A stretch of DNA of 64,000 nt from Halomicrobium salinisoli (GTDB taxonomy: Archaea > Halobacteriota > Halobacteria > Halobacteriales > Haloarculaceae): positions 868,001 through 932,000 of the forward strand of contig NZ_CP084463.1 of NCBI RefSeq assembly GCF_020405185.1, given 5' to 3'. The first letter of the stretch is position 1, and each line of letters opens with the position of its first letter. A program made the position numbers and the translations under genes. Shown here one piece after another: positions 53,809 through 62,246 of the stretch. The notes under the pieces were generated by a model that had not been told where the DNA came from, searched no databases, and was given only the letters and a program-made list of their open reading frames with translations.

Positions 53809-54204
53809 TCACTCCAGGCGCTCGACGGCCGCCGCGAGGTCGCCGTCGGTCTCGGCCAGCGCCTCGCGGGCGGTGTCCTCGTCGACGTCCGCCCGCATCG
53901 CGACGAGTTCGACGTCGTCGTCCGGGATGCCCTCGTCGCCGCCCTCCTCGGCCTCGGCCTCGGCGTCGGACCCGCCGGACTCGCTGGCGCCGCGCTCGCG
54001 GGACTCGGGGTCGCCGACGACCTGGTAGGTCTTCTGCCCCTGGGCCTCCATGAGCTGGACCTCGGCGTCGTCGAAGTACAGCTCCTCGTCGGGCGTGCGG
54101 ATGATCACTTCCTCGGCATCGATGTCCTCCATGTCGATGCCCATCTGTTTCATCATTTGCTTCATCTTCCGCGGATTCAGACCGCCGCCGCCTCCTCCGA
54201 ACAT
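53809..54204 (-). CDS. nac: Nascent polypeptide-associated complex protein (NAC)
   Basis: 131 residues from the ATG at 54204. The N-terminal [20 protein letters not shown] contacts the ribosome. The NAC domain (about 20-75, including [20 protein letters not shown]) is followed by an acidic linker and a C-terminal UBA domain ([20 protein letters not shown] then AETDGDL). It is the archaeal homodimeric NAC, shielding nascent chains at the ribosome exit. Confidence 0.92.
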   Translation of the reverse strand: MFGGGGGGLNPRKMKQMMKQMGIDMEDIDAEEVIIRTPDEELYFDDAEVQLMEAQGQKTYQVVGDPESRERGASESGGSDAEAEAEEGGDEGIPDDDVELVAMRADVDEDTAREALAETDGDLAAAVERLE

Positions 54205-54288
54205 ACCCGGGACTGCGAGGCCCTGGGCAAAAAGGACACCGACCCGCGGCGCTCCCGAAAGCCTGGCCGGCCGCACCGCTCCGCTGCG

Positions 54289-54759
54289 CTACTCCGCCTC
54301 GATGCCGTGGCGGACCTTCACGGCCATGCCCGTCTCGAAGTCGAGCATGGCGTCGCCGGGCAGTTCCGCCCGGCCGACGCCCAGCAGGTCGCCGTCCTCG
54401 TGGACGACCAGCGCCTCGTCGCCCGGGCGGATGTCGGGATCTGCCGCCCGGACGAACTTCGCGAAGGTGTTGCGTCCCTCGCGAACGTAGGGCTCGCTCT
54501 CCGAGCCCACGACGACGCGGTGGCGGGGCGACTCGTGGGCCGCCTGGAGGCGCCGCCCGCCGGCGACGCCCAGCACGAATCGGCCGTCCGTCGCGTAGGT
54601 CACCAGCCGCCCGTCCGGCGCCGTCACCTGTCGCGGACGGCCGGAGCTCGTGTGGCTCACGCTCAGGTCCTCCCCGTCGCCGAACAGCGCCGCCCCGGCG
54701 CCGGCGCCGAACTGGTAGTCGGCCGCGCGTCGGAGCAGGCCCAGCTCGCGGTCGGTCAT
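54289..54759 (-). CDS. PUA-domain protein
   Basis: 156 residues from the ATG at 54759. The N-terminal helical part (TDRELGLLRRAADYQFGAGA) is typical of archaeal PUA proteins related to the tRNA-guanine transglycosylase C-terminus. The PUA domain itself (about 75-155) includes RNTFAKFVRAADPDIRPGDE and VVHEDGDLLGVGRAEL. It probably binds tRNA or rRNA. It lies upstream of the NAC and trmI genes on the same strand, fitting a translation cluster. Confidence 0.88.
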   Translation of the reverse strand: MTDRELGLLRRAADYQFGAGAGAALFGDGEDLSVSHTSSGRPRQVTAPDGRLVTYATDGRFVLGVAGGRRLQAAHESPRHRVVVGSESEPYVREGRNTFAKFVRAADPDIRPGDEALVVHEDGDLLGVGRAELPGDAMLDFETGMAVKVRHGIEAE

Positions 54760-54860
54760 CGGGTCGTCGGAGGCGTCCCCCGACCAAAAGGCCACGCATC
54801 CGCGACGGCGCGTCCGGCGCTGGTGTGGTATCGCGTACCTATCGCGGTCGGATTCGAGGA

Positions 54861-54869
54861 ATTTTATGG
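54861..54869 (+). promoter_or_regulatory. TATA element of the small membrane protein gene
   Basis: ATTTTATGG lies 28-36 bases before the ATG at 54897, the spacing expected for a leaderless transcript. Confidence 0.5.
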
Positions 54870-54896
54870 TCTCCGGAAATCTACGTTCCTCCGACA

Positions 54897-55079
54897 ATGG
54901 CAACGGATTCGCGAAAGGTGATGGTCGGTTCCCTCCTGCTGCTGGTCAGTACGGCGCTCATCATGGGCACCGTGCAGCTCGGCGACGCGCTGCCCGCACT
55001 GGCGGCGTCGCTCGCGACGCTCGGGCTCGCGGCCGGCGCGCTGCTTGTCGGGACCTCCGAGGACGCCCGGCCGGTCTAG
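54897..55079 (+). CDS. Small two-helix membrane protein
   Basis: 60 residues. Two hydrophobic segments (VMVGSLLLLVSTALIMGTVQ and LPALAASLATLGLAAGALLV) with short polar ends. No family motif is visible; short proteins of this shape are common in haloarchaea. It is convergent with the LabA gene, 35 bases apart. Confidence 0.65.
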   Translation: MATDSRKVMVGSLLLLVSTALIMGTVQLGDALPALAASLATLGLAAGALLVGTSEDARPV

Positions 55080-55114
55080 AGCGGCGCGTCTTTCCGGCAC
55101 TCGACGCCGCGGAG

Positions 55115-55612
55115 CTACAGCAGGAACCGGTCCGATTCCTCGCTCAGGTCGCGGAAGTCGTCGGCGGCTTCGATCAGCTCCTCGGCGGTCGACTCCGCGA
55201 AGCCCATCGTCTCGACCCGGACGCCCTCGTGGCGGAGGTAGCGACACAGGCGGGCGAAGTCGCCGTCGCCGGTACAGAGGACGACGGTGTCGACGTGGGG
55301 CGCCAGCGAGACGGCGTCGAGGCTCATCCCGACGTCCCAGTCGGCCTTCTTCGAGCCGTCGCCGAACGTCTTGATGTCCTTGATGCGCGTCTCGAACCCG
55401 ATGTCGACGAGCGCCTCGAAGAAGGTCTCCTCGTCGTCGGCGTCGGCGCGGATGACGTAGGCGATGGCGCGGGTCAGGTCGCGGTCGTCGACGGCCTCCT
55501 CGAGCAAGGCCGAGTAATCGATGTTGCGGGTGTAGAGGCTCCGGGCGGAGTGATACAGGTTCTGCGCGTCGGCCAGGACCCCCACGCGCTGGCCCGGATG
55601 TGTCACGGTCAT
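55115..55612 (-). CDS. LabA/NYN-domain nuclease-like protein
   Basis: 165 residues from the ATG at 55612. The PIN-like NYN fold is visible: VGVLADAQNLYHSARSL with the first metal-binding Asp, DIKTFGDGSKKADWDVGMSL with a second acidic pair, and VVLCTGDGDFARLCRYLRHE, the LabA signature. Members are RNA-processing nucleases or regulators in the cytoplasm. It is divergent from dapA. Confidence 0.85.
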   Translation of the reverse strand: MTVTHPGQRVGVLADAQNLYHSARSLYTRNIDYSALLEEAVDDRDLTRAIAYVIRADADDEETFFEALVDIGFETRIKDIKTFGDGSKKADWDVGMSLDAVSLAPHVDTVVLCTGDGDFARLCRYLRHEGVRVETMGFAESTAEELIEAADDFRDLSEESDRFLL

Positions 55613-55954
55613 ACACGTGCCGTGCGCATGATACGGCAAAGTCCTTCGGGCTCAGCGGGGTCAACGGGCGGGGCCCGCGGTTCGGTGAGTGTCTCGACGA
55701 GTGGACGCGGCGGTCCGAGCGGTGACCCGACGATCGGAACGGGAACGCAACGCCTAAGTCGAACCGTCATAGTTCCTCACGTATGCGACGTGACGTACCG
55801 GTTCGCGCCAGCGGGGCCGCGAGCGGTGCGTCCGCGCCGGAGAAACCGAAACGCGCGTCGTAGACTCGCGGCGGGCGTGGCGCCCCCGTCCCGGGTCGGA
55901 CCACTTTTGCCGACGCGCACCGGACCGTCGACCAGTAACCACCGATCCACACCA
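55613..55954. other. 342-bp divergent intergenic region before dapA
   Basis: The longest gene-free stretch in the window. It is GC-rich without a convincing TATA box. A 26-codon frame (55782 onward) is present but looks random. I see no lysine riboswitch-like conserved boxes and no strong hairpin. It presumably holds the promoters of both divergent genes. Confidence 0.5.
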
Positions 55955-56881
55955 ATGACGGACATCGACTTCAGCGGCGTGTACCCCGCGATGTGCACGC
56001 CCTTCCACGACGACGCGGGACGCAGCATCGACTTCGAGACGCTTCAGGAGGACGCCCGGCGACTGGAGGCGGCCGGCGTCGACGGCCTCGTACCCGTGGG
56101 CTCGACCGGCGAGTCCGCGACCATGACCCACGACGAGCACGTCGAGGTCGTCGAGGCCGTCGTCGAGGCCGTCGACGACGTGCCCGTGATCGCCGGCACG
56201 GGCTCGAACAACACCCGCGAGGCGCTCTCGCTCTCGCGGCGGGCCGCCGAGGCCGGCGCCGACGCGCTGCTTCTGATCTCCCCGTACTACAACAAGCCCG
56301 AGCAGCGCGGCCTCGTCGACCACTACGAGACCATCGCCGACGCGGTCGACTGCCCGCAGATCGTCTACAACGTCCCCTCGCGGACGGGCCAGAACATCGA
56401 GCCGGATACGGCCGTCGAACTCGCATCGCATCCGAACATCCGGGGATACAAGGCCGCCAGCGGCGACATGAACCAGATCTCCGAGATCGTCGAGCGGACG
56501 CGCGACGAGGCGTTCGCGGTGCTCTCCGGCGACGACGGGATGACGCTGCCGATGCTCTCGGTCGGCGCCCACGGCTGTATCAGCGTCGCCGCGAACGTCG
56601 AACCCGAGCGCACCTGCGCCATGGTCGGCGCGGCGCTGGCCGGCGACTTCCAGCGCGCCCGCGCGCTCCACCACGAACTCGGGCCGCTGTTCCGCGCGCT
56701 GTTCGTCGAGACCAACCCCATCCCGGTCAAGGAGGCCATGCGGATCCGCGGCTACGGCCCGGCGCACCTCCGCCAGCCGCTCTCGCGGCTCTCCGAGGAG
56801 CACGTGGATCGACTCGAGAACGTCCTCGCCGACCTGGCCGACGAGGACCTCGAGGACGAGTACGCCGAGGTGGAGCGATGA
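55955..56881 (+). CDS. dapA: 4-hydroxy-tetrahydrodipicolinate synthase
   Basis: 308 residues from the ATG at 55955. The aldolase-type (beta/alpha)8 barrel carries PVGSTGESATMTHDEH, IVYNVPSRTG with the catalytic Tyr, and the Schiff-base Lys in IRGYKAASGD. It condenses pyruvate with aspartate semialdehyde, the first step of the diaminopimelate route to lysine. Its TGA overlaps the dapB ATG (ATGA), so the two are translationally coupled. Confidence 0.95.
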   Translation: MTDIDFSGVYPAMCTPFHDDAGRSIDFETLQEDARRLEAAGVDGLVPVGSTGESATMTHDEHVEVVEAVVEAVDDVPVIAGTGSNNTREALSLSRRAAEAGADALLLISPYYNKPEQRGLVDHYETIADAVDCPQIVYNVPSRTGQNIEPDTAVELASHPNIRGYKAASGDMNQISEIVERTRDEAFAVLSGDDGMTLPMLSVGAHGCISVAANVEPERTCAMVGAALAGDFQRARALHHELGPLFRALFVETNPIPVKEAMRIRGYGPAHLRQPLSRLSEEHVDRLENVLADLADEDLEDEYAEVER

Positions 56882-57636
56882 CCCGGATCGCCGTCAACGG
56901 CGCGACGGGCCGCACCGGCGGCGCCGTCGTCGACGGCGGCCTCGAGCGCGAGGACGTGGACGTGGTCGTCGGCTTCGCCAGCGAACCGGGCGAGCGTGAC
57001 GGCGTCCCGATTCGGCCCGCCGGCGAGGCCGGCGACGCGCTCGCGGAGTTCGACGTCGACGTCGTGGTCGACTTCGCCGCGCCCGCCGCGACGCTGTCCG
57101 TCGCCGAGGACGCCGCCGAGGCCGGCCTCCCGCTGGTCGTCGGCACGACGGGGTTCGACGACGACGAACTCGACCGCCTGCGCGAGATCAGCGAGACGGT
57201 GCCCGTCCTCAAGGCGACGAACTTCTCCCGCGGCATCCAGGCGCTGCTGGGAGCGGTCGAGGCGGCCGTCGCCGCCCTCCCGGAGTACGACCTGGAACTG
57301 CTGGAGACCCACCACAACGGCAAGGTGGACGCGCCCTCCGGGACAGCCGGGACCATCCTGGAGACGATCCAGCGCCAGCGCGACGTCGAGCCCGTCTACG
57401 GCCGCGAGGGCCACGCCCCCCGCGAGGACGACGAGATCGGCGTCTTCGCCCGCCGCGCCGGCGACGTCCGCGGCGAGCACGAACTCGTCCTGGCCGGCAA
57501 CGACGAGGTGCTGTCGCTGACCCACCGCGCCGAGGACCGCGGCGTCTTCGCCGCCGGCGCGCTCGACTCGGCCGTCTGGATCGAGGATCGCGACCCCGGC
57601 TGGTACGACTTCACCGGCGTCGTCGCCGGGGAGTAG
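56878..57636 (+). CDS. dapB: 4-hydroxy-tetrahydrodipicolinate reductase
   Basis: 252 residues. The NAD(P)-binding motif NGATGRTGG opens the chain; LLETHHNGKVDAPSGTA is the family's substrate-binding signature with the catalytic His and Lys. It reduces the dapA product with NAD(P)H. Second gene of the dapAB unit. It converges with a small membrane protein gene 3 bases beyond its stop. Confidence 0.95.
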   Translation: MTRIAVNGATGRTGGAVVDGGLEREDVDVVVGFASEPGERDGVPIRPAGEAGDALAEFDVDVVVDFAAPAATLSVAEDAAEAGLPLVVGTTGFDDDELDRLREISETVPVLKATNFSRGIQALLGAVEAAVAALPEYDLELLETHHNGKVDAPSGTAGTILETIQRQRDVEPVYGREGHAPREDDEIGVFARRAGDVRGEHELVLAGNDEVLSLTHRAEDRGVFAAGALDSAVWIEDRDPGWYDFTGVVAGE

Positions 57637-57639
57637 TCC

Positions 57640-58047
57640 TCAGTCGCGGTCGGCAGCGAGGCGCGGGAGCAGGAGGTATCGGGCGACGTCGCACAGCGCG
57701 CCAGTCCAGACGAACGCTACACTCCCCAGTGCGAAGGTGCGTATCCCCTCCGACGACAGGATCCACCAGAGCGCCACTGTCGCCGCTCCGATGGCGATCA
57801 GCGCCACAATCTCCGAGTAACCGCTGAGGAGCGGTTCGTCGAGATGCTCCCCAAGGAGCGACACGCCAGCGCCGCAGACGGCCCCCACGCCGACTGCGAC
57901 GCCGGCCATTCCGGCCGGTACGGAAAACGTATCGACGTAGGTCAGGGCGAGCGGGACCGTCGAGAACGCGACGAACAGCATCTGGAGGGCCCGCCCTCGC
58001 GGGTTGTTCTCGACGTCCCCGAACCAGCCGCCCGCTTCGCCGGACAT
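57640..58047 (-). CDS. Small membrane protein inserted between dapB and dapD
   Basis: 135 residues. Four hydrophobic segments (about 22-40, 43-65, 80-98 and 105-125). No family is recognised. It is transcribed against the dap genes and so splits the lysine cluster. Codon use matches its neighbours, so there is no sign of recent transfer. Confidence 0.65.
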   Translation of the reverse strand: MSGEAGGWFGDVENNPRGRALQMLFVAFSTVPLALTYVDTFSVPAGMAGVAVGVGAVCGAGVSLLGEHLDEPLLSGYSEIVALIAIGAATVALWWILSSEGIRTFALGSVAFVWTGALCDVARYLLLPRLAADRD

Positions 58048-58157
58048 ACGTTCGCCTGTTCCGATGTCGATATAAAAGCCGGGTCCGCGACCTCGCGGCT
58101 GCGTCGCCGACGGCGGACTCCGGGGACGTTTTGACCTAGCGCGCGCTCGCTTCTCCT

Positions 58158-58988
58158 ATGAGCCTGCAATCCGACGTCGAAGACCTCTGGCAGCGCAAGC
58201 AGGACGGCCTGACGGCCGCCGACGCGACCGACGACCACCTGACGGTTCTCGACGAGTTCCTCGCCGCGCTCGAAGCGGGTGAGGTCCGCGCCGCCGAGAA
58301 GCAAGGCGGCGAGTGGGAAGCCAACGAGTGGGTCAAGCAGGGCATCCTGCTGAACTTCGGCCTGCGCGAGACGGAGGCCCGCACCCACGGCGGCGTCGAC
58401 TACCACGACGTCCTGCCGCTGCGCGAGACCGACGACCTGGGCGAGCGCGGCACGCGCAACACGCCCGACGGGACCGTCATCCGCCGCGGCGCCTACCTCG
58501 GCGAGGACTGCATCATGATGTCGCCCTCCTTCGTCAACATCGGCGCCCACGTCGGCGACGGCACACTCGTCGACTCCTGCGACACGGTCGGCTCCTGCGC
58601 CCAGATCGGCGAGAACGTCAAGCTCGGCGCCAACACGCTGATCGGCGGCGTTCTGGAGCCCGTCGAGGACGCGCCGGTCATCGTCGAGGACGACGTCTCG
58701 CTGGGCGCCGGCTGTCGGGTCACCTCCGGCTTCGTCGTCGGCGAGGGGTCGATCGTCGGCGAGAACACGCTGCTGACCCCCCGGATTCCGATCTACGACC
58801 TCGTCGAGGAGGAGGTCGTCTACGGCCGCCTCCCGCCGGAGCGCCGCGCGTTCACTCGCTTCGTGGAGTCCAGCGTCAGCGACCACGACCTCTTCGAGGG
58901 CGGCGCCTACAAGCCCGCCGTCGTCGCGACCGACGTCGAGGAGGAGACGCTGGAGGCGACGGAGCGCGAGGACGCGCTCAGAGAGTAG
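58158..58988 (+). CDS. dapD: 2,3,4,5-tetrahydropyridine-2,6-dicarboxylate N-succinyltransferase
   Basis: 276 residues. A helical N-terminal domain is followed by a left-handed beta-helix of hexapeptide repeats (GAYLGEDCIMMSPSFVNIGA, GENVKLGANTLIGG and onward), as in DapD. It transfers a succinyl group from succinyl-CoA to the dapB product, committing the cell to the succinylase branch. It is preceded by a gap of 110 bases and has its own upstream region. Confidence 0.93.
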   Translation: MSLQSDVEDLWQRKQDGLTAADATDDHLTVLDEFLAALEAGEVRAAEKQGGEWEANEWVKQGILLNFGLRETEARTHGGVDYHDVLPLRETDDLGERGTRNTPDGTVIRRGAYLGEDCIMMSPSFVNIGAHVGDGTLVDSCDTVGSCAQIGENVKLGANTLIGGVLEPVEDAPVIVEDDVSLGAGCRVTSGFVVGEGSIVGENTLLTPRIPIYDLVEEEVVYGRLPPERRAFTRFVESSVSDHDLFEGGAYKPAVVATDVEEETLEATEREDALRE

Positions 58989-59050
58989 CGAGACTGTACC
59001 GGACTACCATCGAGTTACTTTTCTCGTCACGCTGTCGAACGGAACCAGAA

Positions 59051-59458
59051 ATGGGAGGTGCGGTGGTGCGGTCCGTACGGAAGTCGCGCGTCACTCTGGC
59101 CAGTCTGCTCTACGGCAGTATCGTATCGGCCAAGCTGATCCACGACGCGGAGCCGGGCGGGATCGGTTCGATCGTCGCTGATCTCACTCCGGGCTGGGTG
59201 GCGATATTCGCGCTGTTCGCGACGCTGACGGCCGCTCTCGCGGCCGGTGGACTGCTCGCACTCGACCGTCGCGTCGTCTCCCCGGCGTTGCTCCTGGCCG
59301 GCTTCACAGTGCTCGTCGCCAGGGGCCCCGTCGAGCAGACTGGTCCCGGGATCCCGCTCGTCGGTAACCTCTTCGTAATTCCGATCGTCGCGGCGGCGAT
59401 GGCCGTCACGGGCCTGCTGGAGGCCCTCGTCCGGCGGTTGCTGGCGTCCGATTCGTGA
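59051..59458 (+). CDS. Small membrane protein of unknown function
   Basis: 135 residues from the ATG at 59051. Hydrophobic segments lie at about 12-30, 45-68, 75-90 and 103-125. There is a basic N-terminus (RSVRKSRVTLASLL). No family is recognised. It is positioned 62 bases after dapD on the same strand, so it could be read through from dapD. The 282 bases that follow (59459-59740) contain no gene I can support. Confidence 0.55.
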   Translation: MGGAVVRSVRKSRVTLASLLYGSIVSAKLIHDAEPGGIGSIVADLTPGWVAIFALFATLTAALAAGGLLALDRRVVSPALLLAGFTVLVARGPVEQTGPGIPLVGNLFVIPIVAAAMAVTGLLEALVRRLLASDS

Positions 59459-59740
59459 CGTCTGTACGATCGGCGTCCGCACCCCGGTGCAGTCGTCCGC
59501 TATCGGCTGTCCCGTCCTCCGGGTCGGGCGACTCGGTCCACTTGGGCCGCCGTTGCTCGTCCGTTCGATTCGGATGCGGTGTCGATGACGACCACTCACT
59601 GAACAGCCGATAGCCCGTCACCGCCGCTTGGGCCCCGACAGTGACGGCGCTTTTCGTGGTCCGGTCCGTGGACTGCTACCCGTTGCCACCATGCACGCAC
59701 CGATCGACGACGCGGGGCGCGGCGCTGGCGGAGGCACAGC

Positions 59741-60568
59741 ATGAATCGGGACGACGAGAGGGCCCCCTCTCGGCGGGACGTGCTCCGGGCGGCGGGCGGC
59801 ACTGTCGGACTCGCCGGCCTCGCCACGGGGTCGGCGGCGGCCGACGAGGACCACACCCCGACGCCGCACGGGGACTGTCCGGACGGGACCGTCGGGCCGT
59901 CGATGGTCCACTACGACGACTCCATCGAGACAGTCTGTTCGGACGATCACCCGGAGACGCAGGAACTCCACGAGTCGGTCGCGGCGGCGCTGGACGAGCA
60001 GTACCCGACGGTGGGGTCGCTGATCGACGACGGGTTCGTCCCGTACTTCGACTTCCTCACCACGGACCAGGCGACGGGCTGGTCCCACTGGCTCAGCCCG
60101 GAGTACGTCGGCGACGACACGATCGTGGACTCCGAGCGGCCCGCGTCGGTCCTGCTCGATCACCAGTCCTGGCGACCGATCGGGATGATGTTCGTCGCCA
60201 CCCGCGACGGCGAACCGGTCGATCCGCCGCCGACGGTCTACGAGGACGACGACGGGGCGTGCGCCCCCTGGCACGCCCACGTGGGATTCCCGGGCCGCCT
60301 CTCGTGGTGGAAGTTCCGGGTCTTCGCCGCGGAGCAGACGGGCGCGGGGATCGTTCCCGAGTTCCCCTGCAAGACGCCGTGGATGATGCACGTGTGGGCA
60401 CACCCGCATCCGGAGAGCCGCTACGCGCACGACGCGCCGCCGCCGGAGAACCGCGACGTCGAGCCGGCCGACCCCGGGTTCGAGACGGAGGCCGACCCCG
60501 ACGAGGACCAGTTCGGCCCGGAGCTGTTACCCGGGGGCTTTACGGCGGGGTTCGATCACCTGCCCTGA
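59741..60568 (+). CDS. Tat-exported protein of unknown function with Cys/His-rich core
   Basis: 275 residues. A Tat signal (SRRDVLRAAGGTVGLAGLAT) with cleavage likely after GSAAA. The mature domain includes four Cys and two His-rich blocks (CAPWHAHVGFPG and MMHVWAHPHPES) that could form a metal site. The C-terminus is Pro/Glu/Asp-rich. No characterised family is recognised. It is exported folded, consistent with a cofactor-containing protein. Spacing of 54 bases to the glycosyltransferase suggests possible co-transcription. Confidence 0.75.
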   Translation: MNRDDERAPSRRDVLRAAGGTVGLAGLATGSAAADEDHTPTPHGDCPDGTVGPSMVHYDDSIETVCSDDHPETQELHESVAAALDEQYPTVGSLIDDGFVPYFDFLTTDQATGWSHWLSPEYVGDDTIVDSERPASVLLDHQSWRPIGMMFVATRDGEPVDPPPTVYEDDDGACAPWHAHVGFPGRLSWWKFRVFAAEQTGAGIVPEFPCKTPWMMHVWAHPHPESRYAHDAPPPENRDVEPADPGFETEADPDEDQFGPELLPGGFTAGFDHLP

Positions 60569-60622
60569 GTAGCGGAGGCCACAAGACACATACCGCGTTC
60601 GCCGAAGGCCGCGTGTAGAGCA

Positions 60623-62191
60623 ATGACTCCCGAGATTGCGGTCGCGCACTACCCGGAGGGGGCCGGTCACGCGACGCGGATGCTCGCCGTGGCGAAGGCG
60701 TTGGAGCGGGGCGGCGCGACCGTTCGGCTGGCGGGCGGCGGCGCCGGGACGGTGTTCGTCGAGCGCAACGGCTACGAGGAGTACGAGCCGACGCCGGTCG
60801 ACTACATCGACACCTACCAGGGCGGGTCGCTCCGGCAGGTGTTCGCCGAGAGCGTCCCGAAGACGGCGTCGCGGGTGACCGACTACATCGCGTGGCTGCG
60901 CGAGACGGAGCCCGACGCGCTGCTGACGGACGACATGTTCGCCGCGATGGCGGCGCTGCGGACCGACGTCCCGCTGTACGTGCTGAAACACGACGTGCCG
61001 GCGCTGTACGACGACCGCGTCGAGCGGGCGGGGGCGACGTTCCACACCGTGTTCCAGCACGCGGCGGCCCGCGACTTTTTCTACCCGACGGTGTGGCCCC
61101 TCTCGGCGTCGGATCCCGAGGGCGTGACCCGCGTTCCGCCGGTGGCGCTCGACGGGGACGCCCACGAGCGGGGCTCCCACGACGTCGTCGTGGTGCCGAG
61201 CCACTACTCGGAGCTGGACCGCATCGCGGACGTGCTCGAACGCCAGGGCCTGGACGTGGTCGACGTCGGCAGCGACGAGTGGGACGCGGTACCCTCGCTG
61301 CTGCCCTACATCCGGCAGGCCGACGTAGTGGTCTGCTCGGGCTACTCGACGGTGATGGACGCCGCCGTCGCCGGGACGCCCTGCGTCGTCCACCCGGCGA
61401 CCGACGAGCAGGCGGCCGTGGGCGACTGGATCGAGCGCTTCGACGTCGACGGGTTCACCGTGGCCGAGGAGCCGCTGGACGTCGTCGAGGCCGTCGCCTC
61501 GCCGCCGGACGCGCCCGCCTTCGAGAACGGCGCGGCGGTGATCGCCGACGCGGTGCTCGACGACCTGGCGGAGCGGGCGCCCGACGAGGCGACGGCCGGA
61601 CCCGGTGGTCCGGGCGAGCCCGGCGAGTCCGATGCGGCGCGACCGGACGCCGCCGGCGACGACGGCGGAGCGACGGCCGCCGCAACTGGCCGGATCGCCG
61701 CTACTGCGCGCGGAGCGGCGGACCGCGCCGTCGCGGCGACGGCGGCGGTCGGGACGGCGCTGCGGGCCAGCGTTCTCCGGGGACGGCGGTACGCCGCGGC
61801 CGCAGGCAGGACGATCGCCAGTGGCGCCACCGCGCTCGCGCGTCGGATCGCCGCGGCGTGTCGGCGCGTCCTGGCCGCCGCGGGGTCGGCCGCAGCGGCG
61901 GTCGCCGGACGGATCCGCGCGACCGGTGCCGGCTGTCGGCGCTACGCAGCGGCGACCGCCGCCGTGTCCGCGGCCGTCGTCGCGTTCACTCGCGGGACCG
62001 TTCGAGCGCGCGCGAGGCGCACCCGTCGCGGACTCGCCGGCGGTGCGAGCGCGGTCGCCTCGGCGGTGGGGCGATGCGCCGGCGGAGTTGCAACCGCGGC
62101 CCGGGCCGGAGCCGACGGGGCCACCTCGCTGGCCGACCGCGCCGCGAGCCTCGGTGCCGGACTGAAGCGGGCGGTGCCGTCCTCCGAGTGA
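60623..62191 (+). CDS. GT-B glycosyltransferase-like protein with long basic Ala/Arg-rich tail
   Basis: 522 residues. The first about 315 residues resemble MurG/UDP-glycosyltransferase-like GT-B proteins: VAHYPEGAGHATRMLAVAKA at the N-terminus and VVVCSGYSTVMDAAVAGTPC then VVHPATDEQ in the C-terminal donor domain. From about residue 320 the chain becomes a linker and then about 170 residues of Ala, Arg, Gly and Val with almost no acidic residues, predicted amphipathic helices. In an acidic haloarchaeal proteome this is striking; it could attach the enzyme to anionic lipid. It lies between the Tat protein and lysA. Confidence 0.8.
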   Translation: MTPEIAVAHYPEGAGHATRMLAVAKALERGGATVRLAGGGAGTVFVERNGYEEYEPTPVDYIDTYQGGSLRQVFAESVPKTASRVTDYIAWLRETEPDALLTDDMFAAMAALRTDVPLYVLKHDVPALYDDRVERAGATFHTVFQHAAARDFFYPTVWPLSASDPEGVTRVPPVALDGDAHERGSHDVVVVPSHYSELDRIADVLERQGLDVVDVGSDEWDAVPSLLPYIRQADVVVCSGYSTVMDAAVAGTPCVVHPATDEQAAVGDWIERFDVDGFTVAEEPLDVVEAVASPPDAPAFENGAAVIADAVLDDLAERAPDEATAGPGGPGEPGESDAARPDAAGDDGGATAAATGRIAATARGAADRAVAATAAVGTALRASVLRGRRYAAAAGRTIASGATALARRIAAACRRVLAAAGSAAAAVAGRIRATGAGCRRYAAATAAVSAAVVAFTRGTVRARARRTRRGLAGGASAVASAVGRCAGGVATAARAGADGATSLADRAASLGAGLKRAVPSSE

Positions 62192-62246
62192 CGCCGGGCG
62201 TCCCAGAGCGGAACCCTTGTTAGCCGCGCGCGCCGTCTACGAGCCA

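Noticed and set aside
55613..55954. Riboswitch before dapA
   Set aside because: No conserved helix or lysine-aptamer elements visible, and lysine riboswitches are not known from haloarchaea.
61605..62165. Frameshift in the glycosyltransferase tail
   Set aside because: Alternative frames are Pro/Arg-rich noise, whereas the chosen frame gives regular amphipathic Ala/Arg helices and ends in a normal stop; no indel is needed.
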